DNA from: Kumtagia ephedrae
GTDB taxonomy: Bacteria > Pseudomonadota > Alphaproteobacteria > Rhizobiales > Rhizobiaceae
Assembly: GCF_003012745.1 (NCBI RefSeq)
Contig: NZ_PXYK01000042.1
Coordinates: 1-33,712, forward strand
Reading direction: 5' to 3'
DNA length: 33,712 nucleotides
Positions 8,049-23,452 of the stretch are shown here, piece after piece. The notes under the pieces were generated by a model. It made no database searches. It was not told the origin of the DNA and saw only the letters and a list, made by a program, of their open reading frames with translations. Each line of letters begins with the position of its first letter. Within the stretch, counting starts at the first letter, position 1. The position numbers were made by a program, and so were the translations under genes.

Positions 8049-8477
8049 ATGGCTAAGAAAGTAGCGGGCCAGCTCAAGCTCCAGGTTGCCGCGGGTTCTG
8101 CGACTCCGTCGCCCCCGATCGGCCCGGCGCTTGGTCAGCGCGGCATCAACATCATGGAATTCTGCAAGGCGTTCAACGCCCAGACGCAGGAGCTCGAGAA
8201 GGGTTCGCCCATTCCGGTGGTGATCACCTATTACCAGGACAAGTCGTTCACCTTCGTCATGAAGACGCCGCCGGTGAGCTACTTCCTGAAGAAGGCCGCC
8301 AATCTCAAGTCGGGTTCCAAGGAGCCGGGCAAGGTCAAGGCCGGCCAGATCAGCCGCGACAAGGTGCGCGAGATCGCGGCCGCCAAGATGAAGGATCTCA
8401 ACGCCAACGATGTGGAAGCCGCCATGCGCATGGTCGAAGGCTCCGCCCGTTCGATGGGCCTGGAAGTGGTGGGCTGA
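8049..8477 (+). CDS. rplK: 50S ribosomal protein L11
   Basis: L11 forms the GTPase-associated centre with 23S rRNA and the L10/L12 stalk. The 142-residue product shows the proline-rich N-terminal domain motif [20 protein letters not shown] (residues 20-39), the linker and the RNA-binding C-terminal domain (about 74-142, including [14 protein letters not shown] and the closing RSMGLEVVG). The start has AGGCAGGAAAGAG upstream. Length and motifs are normal. rplA follows after 4 bases, so the two are translationally coupled. Confidence 0.98.
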   Translation: MAKKVAGQLKLQVAAGSATPSPPIGPALGQRGINIMEFCKAFNAQTQELEKGSPIPVVITYYQDKSFTFVMKTPPVSYFLKKAANLKSGSKEPGKVKAGQISRDKVREIAAAKMKDLNANDVEAAMRMVEGSARSMGLEVVG

Positions 8478-8481
8478 GACG

Positions 8482-9180
8482 ATGGCAAAGGTAGCAAAGC
8501 GCGTTGCGAAGTCCCGCGAGGGCCTCGACCGCAACAAGGCATACGCTCTCGATGAAGCGATCAAGCTGCTGAAGGAGCGTTCCGCGGTGAAGTTCGACGA
8601 GACCGTCGAGGTCTCGCTCAATCTCGGCGTCGATCCGCGCCACGCCGACCAGATGGTGCGCGGCGTCGTCAACCTGCCGAACGGCACGGGCCGCACGGTG
8701 CGCGTCGCCGTCTTCGCCAAGGGCGCCAAGGCCGACGAGGCCAAGGCCGCCGGCGCCGATATCGTCGGTGCGGAGGATCTGGTCGAGATCGTGCAGAAGG
8801 GCACGATCGACTTCGACCGCTGCATCGCCACGCCGGACATGATGCCGCTGGTCGGCCGTCTGGGCAAGGTGCTCGGCCCGCGCGGCATGATGCCGAACCC
8901 CAAGGTCGGCACCGTGACCGTCGACGTCGCGGCGGCGGTCAAGGCCTCCAAGGGCGGCGCCGTCGAGTTCCGCGTCGAGAAGGCGGGCATCGTGCATGCC
9001 GGCGTCGGCAAGGTGTCCTTCGACGTGGCTGCACTTGAAGAGAACGTGCGGGCCCTGGCGGACGCCGTCAACAAGGCCAAGCCGACGGGCGCCAAGGGCG
9101 TCTACATGAAGAAGATGTCGGTGAGCTCCACCATGGGGCCCGGCCTCAAGGTCGATCTGGCGAGCCTCAGCGCCGCCTGA
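8482..9180 (+). CDS. rplA: 50S ribosomal protein L1
   Basis: L1 forms the mobile stalk near the E site and can repress its own operon by binding mRNA. The 232-residue product starts [14 protein letters not shown] at 8482, four bases after the rplK stop; an upstream in-frame ATG lies inside rplK and is not used. Family motifs include [56 protein letters not shown] and the closing [15 protein letters not shown] long hairpin begins 10 bases after its stop. Confidence 0.98.
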   Translation: MAKVAKRVAKSREGLDRNKAYALDEAIKLLKERSAVKFDETVEVSLNLGVDPRHADQMVRGVVNLPNGTGRTVRVAVFAKGAKADEAKAAGADIVGAEDLVEIVQKGTIDFDRCIATPDMMPLVGRLGKVLGPRGMMPNPKVGTVTVDVAAAVKASKGGAVEFRVEKAGIVHAGVGKVSFDVAALEENVRALADAVNKAKPTGAKGVYMKKMSVSSTMGPGLKVDLASLSAA

Positions 9181-9549
9181 TCCTTTGCGTGAAGGCCGGG
9201 CCGCAAAGGCCCAGCCTTCCGACGAATTCCGGGCCGCACGCCGGCCCGGATACTGGAAGCAGAAGATCGCTTCCGGACTATCCTGTCCGAGATTGCAGGC
9301 GGCTCAGCCTTAATTCGTTTGGGCCTGCATGAGACGGGTGACGACCGGACAAACGGGTCTTGCAAGACCCTGATGGAAGGTTCGAACCGTGTGTGCCTTT
9401 TGTCCGCGTGCCGGCCGGCTTCGGCCCGTCGGCTTGGCGAAAGGGGGCAGGATCCTCGAGCGTCGTTCGGGTGATTCAGAAATTGGACGCCCGCCCGGCA
9501 AAAGGCAACCGACCAAGCCCGAAAGGGTGAGGTCAACTGGAGATAGGCA
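9181..9549 (+). promoter_or_regulatory. Long structured leader of rplJ-rplL
   Basis: A 369-base gap without a gene. It opens with a 12-bp stem with one C-A mismatch (9191-9202 with 9208-9219) and later holds the perfect 16-base palindrome GGGTCTTGCAAGACCC (9355-9370). Long leaders before rplJ are known in other bacteria as the site where the L10-(L12)4 complex represses translation. The position fits; the exact binding site cannot be fixed by eye. Internal promoters may also be present. Confidence 0.6.
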
Positions 9550-10068
9550 GTGGATAGAGCGGAGAAACGCGAGCTCGTCACGGGTCTGAACGACGCTTTC
9601 AAGAGCGCCGGCTCGGTCGTCGTGGCCCACTATGCCGGTATCACCGTTGCGCAGATGAACGATCTTCGTGGGAAGATGCGATCTGCCGGCGGCACCGTCA
9701 AAGTCGCGAAGAACCGCCTCGCCAAGATCGCTCTTCAGGGCACGGAATCCGAGAGCATCATCGATCTGTTCAAGGGACAGACGCTGATCGCTTACTCGGC
9801 AGATCCGGTTGCGGCACCGAAGGTCGCCTCCGATTTCGCCAAGGGGAATGACAGACTGGTCATTCTCGGCGGCGCGATGGGGAAGACCGCTCTCGATGCG
9901 GACGGCGTCAAGGCTCTGGCCTCGCTGCCCTCGCTCGACGAGCTCAGGGCCAGGCTGGTTGGCATGATCGCCACGCCGGCAACCCGGATCGCCCAGGTCG
10001 TCAATGCACCCGCGGCTTCGGTCGCGCGCGTCATCGGCGCCTATGCCCGGAAGGACGAAGCGGCGTGA
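9550..10068 (+). CDS. rplJ: 50S ribosomal protein L10 (GTG start)
   Basis: L10 anchors L7/L12 dimers to the ribosome. The 172-residue product begins at a GTG with GGAG at 9539-9542 (7 bases away). Recognisable parts: the rRNA-binding N-terminal domain ([44 protein letters not shown]) and the C-terminal helix region that holds L12 dimers ([19 protein letters not shown] and beyond). A GTG start is usual for this gene in Rhizobiales and may help to keep L10 below L12. rplL follows after 54 bases. Confidence 0.97.
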   Translation: MDRAEKRELVTGLNDAFKSAGSVVVAHYAGITVAQMNDLRGKMRSAGGTVKVAKNRLAKIALQGTESESIIDLFKGQTLIAYSADPVAAPKVASDFAKGNDRLVILGGAMGKTALDADGVKALASLPSLDELRARLVGMIATPATRIAQVVNAPAASVARVIGAYARKDEAA

Positions 10069-10122
10069 GGCCGTTCCTCGCTATCACCAACACCTGTTCG
10101 AACTTTCAAAAGGAACTGAAAA

Positions 10123-10503
10123 ATGGCTGATCTCACCAAGATCGTAGACGACCTCTCGAGCCTGACCGTGCTCGAGGCCGCCGAGCTGTCGAAGCTGCTC
10201 GAGGAGAAGTGGGGCGTTTCCGCCGCTGCCCCGGTCGCCGTGGCCGCTGCCGGCGGTGGCGCTGCCGCCGCTGCCGCTCCGGCCGAGGAGAAGACCGAGT
10301 TCGACGTCATCCTCACCGATGCCGGCGCACAGAAGATCAACGTGATCAAGGAAGTGCGTGCGATCACCGGTCTCGGCCTCAAGGAGGCCAAGGACCTGGT
10401 CGAGGGCGCTCCGAAGCCGGTCAAGGAAGGCGCCAACAAGGCCGACGCCGACAAGATCAAGGCGCAGCTGGAAGCTGCCGGCGCCAAGGTCGAGCTGAAG
10501 TAA
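10123..10503 (+). CDS. rplL: 50S ribosomal protein L7/L12
   Basis: L7/L12 is the multicopy stalk protein that recruits translational GTPases. The 126-residue product has the dimerising N-terminal domain ([20 protein letters not shown]), an Ala/Gly-rich hinge (about residues 37-56) and the compact C-terminal factor-binding domain with [29 protein letters not shown] and [18 protein letters not shown] lies upstream of the ATG. Codon use is strongly biased, as expected for a highly expressed gene. A hairpin cluster follows its stop. Confidence 0.98.
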   Translation: MADLTKIVDDLSSLTVLEAAELSKLLEEKWGVSAAAPVAVAAAGGGAAAAAAPAEEKTEFDVILTDAGAQKINVIKEVRAITGLGLKEAKDLVEGAPKPVKEGANKADADKIKAQLEAAGAKVELK

Positions 10504-10514
10504 GTGCATGGTTG

Positions 10515-10649
10515 CCGGCGGACGGGCATCCGTCCGCCGGTCCCCATGGCAGGGGCATGCGTTCGAAAACCTCTTTCCTGAAGGCCGCAAGCGGCTTTCA
10601 GGAAACGGGTTTTCACCCGTTTTAGGACTGACCGCGGACTTTGCGGTCA
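10515..10649 (+). promoter_or_regulatory. Cluster of four hairpins between rplL and rpoB
   Basis: Four successive stems: 10515-10525 with 10530-10540 (11 bp perfect, GCAT loop); 10574-10588 with 10591-10605 (15 bp with one G-U pair); 10605-10610 with 10615-10620 (ACGGGT/ACCCGT) followed by TTT, terminator-like; and 10629-10635 with 10643-10649 (TGACCGC/GCGGTCA). In E. coli this gap holds an attenuator and an RNase III site that set the ratio of ribosomal proteins to polymerase; the same role is inferred here from position and structure. Confidence 0.65.
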
Positions 10650-10700
10650 CGAGATGCAAGGCAGGCCGGCAGGCCGGCCCCAAGCGAGCAAGGAGCGACG

Positions 10701-14837
<4,137 letters not shown>

Positions 14838-14847
14838 CGGCAGGATT

Positions 14848-14874
14848 CCGCCGCGGGGCCAGGCTCCGCGGCGG
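14848..14874 (+). other. GC hairpin between rpoB and rpoC
   Basis: CCGCCGCGG (14848-14856) and CCGCGGCGG (14866-14874) form a perfect 9-bp stem with a 9-base loop, 10 bases after the rpoB stop. No T-run follows. Processing signal or mRNA stabiliser are likelier than termination, since rpoC must be expressed. Confidence 0.5.
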
Positions 14875-15013
14875 GCCGTCAAGTCGAGGCCGGGAGACCG
14901 GCCGCAAAAGATCCTCCGATAGCGTGCGCGGCGGCGGGCGCCGGACGGATCGGAAGAGGGCGATATCGCCCCGAGAATTTCAACGGGACCCCGGTCCCGA
15001 GAAGGAGAACGGC

Positions 15014-19210
<4,197 letters not shown>

Positions 19211-19230
19211 GGCGGTCGACAGAGCGATAG

Positions 19231-19270
19231 AAAGGGCCGCCGGGCGAAAGTCCGGCGGCCCTTTTTCGTT
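19231..19270 (+). terminator. Intrinsic terminator of the beta operon
   Basis: A 13-bp perfect stem, 19231-19243 (AAAGGGCCGCCGG) with 19252-19264 (CCGGCGGCCCTTT), an 8-base loop, then TT-CG-TTTT. Placed 20 bases after rpoC, it closes the operon, so no ribosomal genes are read from it beyond this point. Confidence 0.9.
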
Positions 19271-19395
19271 TTGGGCCTCCCGGGGCGGATGCTGCGCCGC
19301 TGCCGAACGGCGTCAGATCGGAGCCCCCTGCTCGTGGGGCGCGAGCACTGTCGGAGCCCTCCAACAAACCTGTCAGGAGCATTGGTGGACATCGG

Positions 19396-19423
19396 TTGAA
19401 GCCCCGCTGGGTTGCCTTATCTC
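19396..19423 (+). promoter_or_regulatory. Possible promoter of the ABM gene
   Basis: TTGAAG (19396-19401), 16 bases, TATCTC (19418-19423), about 30 bases before the start codon. Acceptable but not strong; chosen by eye. Confidence 0.35.
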
Positions 19424-19454
19424 AGACGCGGTGCAGCGATGGAGGCATCACGCG

Positions 19455-19781
19455 ATGGATGGAAAGCCGACGATTGCCCGCATCTGGCGTGGGCGCACAC
19501 GCCGCGACATCGCCGACGCCTATCAGGACTATCTCCACGAAGCCGGCATCAAGCCGCTGATGGAGAAGGCGCTGGGAGTCCAGAACTTTCGCGAGGATCG
19601 CGCGACGGAGAGCGAGTTCGTGACGATCTCCTACTGGGAAAGCGTCGAGGCGATGGCACGCTTCACCGGCGGCGATCCGCGAAAAATCCACCATCTGCCG
19701 CGTGACGCTGAGTTCCTGGTCGAGCTGCCGGAAAGCGTGCAGGTGCTGACGATCCTCACCAGCCACGGTCGGACGAGGTAG
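19455..19781 (+). CDS. ABM-domain (antibiotic biosynthesis monooxygenase-like) protein
   Basis: A 108-residue protein of the dimeric alpha/beta-barrel type: it opens IARIWRGRTRRDIADAYQDYL, has EFVTISYWESVEAMARFTG in the middle and ends with a strand LVELPESVQVLTIL. These features resemble small ABM/quinol monooxygenase or EthD-like proteins, but the family includes many members without a known reaction. The ATG at 19455 has GGAGG at 19441-19445; an in-frame ATG at 19431 lacks a site. It ends 5 bases before the convergent ferredoxin reductase gene, leaving no room for a separate terminator. Confidence 0.75.
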   Translation: MDGKPTIARIWRGRTRRDIADAYQDYLHEAGIKPLMEKALGVQNFREDRATESEFVTISYWESVEAMARFTGGDPRKIHHLPRDAEFLVELPESVQVLTILTSHGRTR

Positions 19782-19786
19782 GGACG

Positions 19787-20545
19787 CTACTGCCCGTAAC
19801 GCTCGGTCCGGATGCGCTGTGGGTCGATGCCTGCCGCGATCAGGGCGTCGGACGCGGCCGAGACGAAGCGGTTGGCGCCGCAGACGAAGGCGAGCCGCGG
19901 GCCTTCGGAAAGCGCGGCCAGAACCGCCGCAACCATCGGCGGGTCGATGCGCCGAGAAAAGTCCTGGCTACGCCGCGCCGGCTCTCGCGTCAGCGCGAAG
20001 GCCAGTGAAAGGCCGACCTTCCCATCCAGATCGAGCAGTTCGTCGCGAAAAATGATTTCGTCCCAGGCTCGCGCCGAATAGAGCATCGCTACCGGCACAT
20101 GCGCCGCCCGCTCGGCGCGGTGGCGCAGCATGCTCATCAGCGGCACGACGCCTGAGCCGCCGCCGATGAGCAGCAGCGGGCCGCCGTCGGCAGCATTCCA
20201 CACGAAATGACCCCCGAGCGGGCCCTTGATCTCGATCTCGTCGCCGACGGCCGCGACATCGTGAAAGAACGAGGAGACCTCGCCGTCCTCCAGCCGCTCG
20301 ACGGCAAGCTCGACTTCGGGCCCGGCCTCCGGCGCGCCGGCGATCGAATAGCTGCGCTGCGCGGTGTAGCCGTCCGGGGCGGTGAGCCGGACGTCGGCAT
20401 GCTGCCCGGCCCGCCAGACAAAAGGCGTCCTCGGCAACAGGAAGAAGCTGGTGACGCGAGGCGTTTGCCGAACGATCCGCTTGATGGTGGAGGGCTGCCA
20501 GCGCGCCGCCCGGACCGTGCCAGGCTCCGCTCCGCCATCAGTCAT
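19787..20545 (-). CDS. Ferredoxin reductase-type FAD/NAD(P) oxidoreductase
   Basis: A 252-residue protein of the ferredoxin-NADP reductase fold, without an iron-sulfur domain. The N-terminal FAD barrel (about residues 15-115) has the flavin motif RSYSIAG; the nucleotide-binding half begins with LLLIGGGSGVVPLMSMLRH and holds VAMLYSARAWDEIIF, and CGANRFVSAASDALIAAG near the end. It probably passes electrons between NAD(P)H and the molybdoenzyme encoded just upstream: its ATG overlaps the end of that gene by 8 bases (20538-20545), a tight coupling. The physiological partner beyond that is unknown. Confidence 0.88.
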   Translation of the reverse strand: MTDGGAEPGTVRAARWQPSTIKRIVRQTPRVTSFFLLPRTPFVWRAGQHADVRLTAPDGYTAQRSYSIAGAPEAGPEVELAVERLEDGEVSSFFHDVAAVGDEIEIKGPLGGHFVWNAADGGPLLLIGGGSGVVPLMSMLRHRAERAAHVPVAMLYSARAWDEIIFRDELLDLDGKVGLSLAFALTREPARRSQDFSRRIDPPMVAAVLAALSEGPRLAFVCGANRFVSAASDALIAAGIDPQRIRTERYGQ

Positions 20546-21143
20546 CGGTATAGCGCTGTTCGCGCCAGGGATCGCCGTAGAGGTGATAGCCGCGCAACTC
20601 CCAGAAGCCGGCCGTATCCTGATCTATGAACTGCAGGCCGTCGATCCACTTCGCCGACTTCCAGAAGTAGAGATGCGGCACCAGCAGCCGCGCGGGGCCG
20701 CCGTGGTCGGGCGAAATCGGCTCGCCTTCGAAACGTATCGCCACCATCGCCTTGCCGCCGACCAGATCGGCGGTCGGCACATTGGTGGTGTAGCCGTCGA
20801 AGCAATGCGCCAGCGTATAAGGTTTCGGCGCCTCGATGCCGGCCTCGGCAAGGATGTCGTCGACCAGCACGCCCTCCCAGCTGGTGTCGAATTTCGACCA
20901 GGCGGTGACGCAATGGATGTCGCGGGTCATGCGGCTGATCGGCAGGCGATTGAACGCCTCCCAGTCCCATTCGGCCACCGGCTTCGGTCCGACTTTGAGC
21001 GTGAAACTCCAGTCTTCGAGGCGCACCTGCGGCGTCGGGCCGGCCGACAGCACCGGAAAATCCTCGGTAAGGTATTGCCCGGGCGGCAGGCGCTCCGCCT
21101 GTTCGCGCGGCGGCCGCCGTCCTCCGAAGCCGCGTGTCACCAT
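20538..21143 (-). CDS. Sulfite oxidase-like molybdopterin oxidoreductase
   Basis: A 201-residue protein of the SUOX/YedY molybdenum-cofactor fold, in the short single-domain form. The motif RDIHCVTAWSKFD gives Cys78 as the expected molybdenum ligand; TSWEGVLVDDIL, HCFDGYTTNVP, HGGPARLLVPHLYFWKSAKW and GFWELRGYHLYGDPW are typical of this subfamily. There is no signal peptide or twin-arginine leader, so it is probably cytoplasmic, unlike MsrP/YedY. It forms an operon with the ferredoxin-reductase-like gene. The substrate is not known for this subfamily; sulfite, methionine sulfoxide or N-hydroxylated compounds are conceivable but none is shown. Confidence 0.88.
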   Translation of the reverse strand: MVTRGFGGRRPPREQAERLPPGQYLTEDFPVLSAGPTPQVRLEDWSFTLKVGPKPVAEWDWEAFNRLPISRMTRDIHCVTAWSKFDTSWEGVLVDDILAEAGIEAPKPYTLAHCFDGYTTNVPTADLVGGKAMVAIRFEGEPISPDHGGPARLLVPHLYFWKSAKWIDGLQFIDQDTAGFWELRGYHLYGDPWREQRYTDD

Positions 21144-21243
21144 CTCTGCCGCTCCTGTCGCTGCTGTCGGACGATCCTATCCGTGCCGCCTCGGGGCGGC
21201 AACAAGACCGGAGCCGTCGAGGCACCTGCCCATGCCCTGTCGC

Positions 21244-22572
21244 TCAATCCTCCAGATGCTCCGGCGGGTGCGCGTTGCGGCCCTTGCCGAAGGTGTAGCC
21301 GGTCTCTACCGCCGTGCGGCCGAACTTGTCGCGCAGCCGGTCGATGGCGCCCTCCGCCATGGCGCGCTTGCGTGCCTGCTCATCGACCAGATCGGGCGGA
21401 TCGGCGCGGCCGTCGTCGGAAAGATCGCTGACGCCGATGCCGAGCAGGCGGTAGCGCGTCCCGTCGGCTTCCCTGGCCAGCAACTGCAGGCCGACCTGGA
21501 AGATGCGGTCGGCGAGCTGCGTCGGGTCGGCGAGTTGGCGGTTGCGCGTGCGGATCTTGAAATCCTGCGATTTCAGCTTGAGCACGACGGTGCGGCCGGC
21601 GATGTCGGCCTTTTTCAGTCGGGCCGACACTTTTTCGGACAGCGCCCGCAGCACCGGCACCAGATCGGCCATCGCGGCGAGGTCGGCGTCGAAAGTGGTT
21701 TCGGCCGAGACGCTCTTGGCCTCGCCGTCGGGGTGGACCCGGCGGTCGTCCTGGCCGCGCGACAGGCGAAAGAGCCGGTCGCCCATGACGCCGTAGCGGC
21801 GCATGAGGTCGCCGCGCTCCATCGCCTGCAACTGGCCGATCATGCGGATGCCGTCCCGTTCCAGCGCCGCGGCGAAGGCTTTGCCGACGCCCCAGATCAG
21901 CGTCACCGGCTGGCCCGCCAGGAAGGGCACTGCCTCCTCTTCGCCGATCACGGCGAAGCCGCGCGGCTTCCTCAGGTCCGAGGCGATCTTGGCCAAGAAT
22001 TTGCAGTAGGACAGGCCGACCGAGACAGTGATGCCGATCTCCTTCTCCACGCGGCGCGAGAAATCGGCGAGCACCAGCGCCGGCGGCCGGCCGTGCAGCC
22101 GCTCGGTACCGCCGAGATCGAGGAACGCCTCGTCGATCGACAGTGGCTCGACCAGCGGCGTCAGCGCCTGCATCATGGCGCGCACCTCGCGGCCGACGCG
22201 TACATATTTCTCCATGTCGGGCGAAATCACGACCGCCTGCGGGCAGGCCTCAAGTGCCTTGAACATGGGCATGGCCGAGCGCACGCCGTTGATGCGGGCG
22301 ATGTAGCAGGCGGTGGAGACGACGCCGCGCTTTCCCCCGCCGATGATCACCGGCTTGTCGCGCAGCTCCGGCCTGTCGCGCTTTTCCACCGCCGCGTAGA
22401 AGGCGTCGCAATCGATATGCGCGAGCGGCAGCCGGTAGAGCTCGGCATGGCGGGCGAGTCGCGGGCTGCCGCAACCGGCACAGCGCATTGTTCGCCCGGA
22501 CTGGGGCGTCAGGCAATCGCGGCAGAAGCCATGCTCCGGGTCGTTGACAGGCATCGCCACCAATGCGAACAT
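21244..22572 (-). CDS. dinB: DNA polymerase IV (Y family) with N-terminal four-cysteine motif
   Basis: An error-prone lesion-bypass polymerase of 442 residues. Before the palm there is an extra segment with CRDC and CAGC (Cys17, 20, 31, 34), which looks like a zinc ribbon. The polymerase follows: [15 protein letters not shown] (Asp54 metal ligand, Tyr59 as likely steric gate), [32 protein letters not shown] (Asp147, Glu148), then the helix-hairpin-helix region ([20 protein letters not shown]) and the little-finger domain. The start is uncertain: the ATG at 22572 sits inside an SOS box and would have a ~10-base leader without Shine-Dalgarno; Met7 (22554) is the alternative. The promoter is at 22589-22617. 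The SUOX operon follows 100 bases downstream on the same strand. Confidence 0.92.
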   Translation of the reverse strand: MFALVAMPVNDPEHGFCRDCLTPQSGRTMRCAGCGSPRLARHAELYRLPLAHIDCDAFYAAVEKRDRPELRDKPVIIGGGKRGVVSTACYIARINGVRSAMPMFKALEACPQAVVISPDMEKYVRVGREVRAMMQALTPLVEPLSIDEAFLDLGGTERLHGRPPALVLADFSRRVEKEIGITVSVGLSYCKFLAKIASDLRKPRGFAVIGEEEAVPFLAGQPVTLIWGVGKAFAAALERDGIRMIGQLQAMERGDLMRRYGVMGDRLFRLSRGQDDRRVHPDGEAKSVSAETTFDADLAAMADLVPVLRALSEKVSARLKKADIAGRTVVLKLKSQDFKIRTRNRQLADPTQLADRIFQVGLQLLAREADGTRYRLLGIGVSDLSDDGRADPPDLVDEQARKRAMAEGAIDRLRDKFGRTAVETGYTFGKGRNAHPPEHLED

Positions 22573-22581
22573 AAAGAGAAC
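22567..22581 (-). promoter_or_regulatory. LexA (SOS) box at dinB, in the dinB/GNAT divergent region
   Basis: GAAC (22567-22570), 7 bases, GAAC (22578-22581); on the minus strand GTTC-N7-GTTC, the alphaproteobacterial LexA direct repeat. It overlaps the expected transcription start and the first ATG of dinB, where LexA would block initiation. A perfect TTGACA (22544-22549) on the plus strand lies 17 bases before it, so it may also cover the promoter of the GNAT gene. Confidence 0.75.
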
Positions 22582-22588
22582 AGGCGGG

Positions 22589-22617
22589 ATGATAGATCAG
22601 CGCGACGGCGCCCGCAA
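22589..22617 (-). promoter_or_regulatory. Promoter of dinB
   Basis: Read on the minus strand: TTGCGG (22612-22617), a 17-base spacer, TATCAT (22589-22594). Transcription would start near 22582, at the edge of the SOS box. Confidence 0.6.
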
Positions 22618-22638
22618 GGCGCGCGGTAAGGAGGAGTC

Positions 22639-23217
22639 GTGTCCGAAGTCATCAAACCGCTGACGCCCGAGCTGTGGCCGGCCTTTGAGGATCTCTTCGG
22701 CAAGCAGGGCGCATGCTACGGCTGCTGGTGCACGCATTTCCGCCTCCGGCCGGCGGTGCGCCGCGAGAACGACCGGCAGCGCAACAAGGACCACATCCGC
22801 GCCCGCATCGAGGCCGGGCCGCCACCGGGCCTGCTTGCCTTCAACGGCGATGCCGCAGTCGGCTGGATGCAGATCGGCCCCCGCGCCGACGTTCCGGAGT
22901 GGAACAATGCCGGCCGCGTCTCGGCGCCGTTGGCGACGGAAGACGCCTACGACAACGGCGTGTGGGCGATCTCCTGCTTCTTCACCCGCAATTCGGCGCG
23001 GGGCAGGGGCCTGTCGCACCGGCTGGTGGCGGCCGGCATCGGTTTCGCGCGGGAGAACGGCGCGCGTCTGCTGGAAGCCTGCCCGATCAACCATTCCCGC
23101 GATTCGCGCTCGGTCGGCCTGTTCGTCGGCTCGACGCGCGTGTTCGAGAAGGCGGGTTTCGCCCGCGCCGCCGAGCGCAAGGCAGGCCGGCCGCTGATGC
23201 GGTTGGACCTCGGCTGA
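22639..23217 (+). CDS. GNAT family N-acetyltransferase (GTG start)
   Basis: A 192-residue acetyltransferase-like protein. It begins with GTG at 22639, with AAGGAGGAG at 22628-22636. The N-terminal part is rich in Cys and Trp (GACYGCWCTHF), a feature of a GNAT subgroup in actinobacteria and rhizobia. The acetyl-CoA site appears as ISCFFTRNSARGRGLSHRLV (R/Q-x-x-G-x-G/A type loop), and the C-terminus has GSTRVFEKAGFARAAE, the usual strand 6-7 region. The acceptor substrate is unknown. It is divergent from dinB and shares the region that carries the SOS box. A long hairpin with a T-run follows. Confidence 0.85.
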   Translation: MSEVIKPLTPELWPAFEDLFGKQGACYGCWCTHFRLRPAVRRENDRQRNKDHIRARIEAGPPPGLLAFNGDAAVGWMQIGPRADVPEWNNAGRVSAPLATEDAYDNGVWAISCFFTRNSARGRGLSHRLVAAGIGFARENGARLLEACPINHSRDSRSVGLFVGSTRVFEKAGFARAAERKAGRPLMRLDLG

Positions 23218-23292
23218 CGTTTCGCCGCTCAAGCTCGACCGTCCGGCGATCTTGTCCGTGCATACGGTGCGGTCGAAGGCAGCGCGCGGCAA

Positions 23293-23333
23293 CCGCCGGC
23301 TGAAATACGGCAGATGCCGTATTTTTCCGGCGG
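23293..23333 (+). terminator. Nested hairpin terminator after the GNAT gene
   Basis: Inner stem AAATACGGC (23303-23311) with GCCGTATTT (23316-23324), AGAT loop, then TT; an outer perfect stem CCGCCGG (23293-23299) with CCGGCGG (23327-23333) extends it. Works as an intrinsic terminator for the GNAT gene and separates it from the RTX gene. Confidence 0.7.
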
Positions 23334-23452
23334 TCGCCGGCTTCTATCCTTTCGGCATCTCTTAAAGGCCCCTCGGAACGGACGGCTGGGCGGCAGCGTC
23401 CGCCGTGCAACGTCGGCCCGGCCGGCGATGACGTTAGGAAAGGCGGGAAGGC

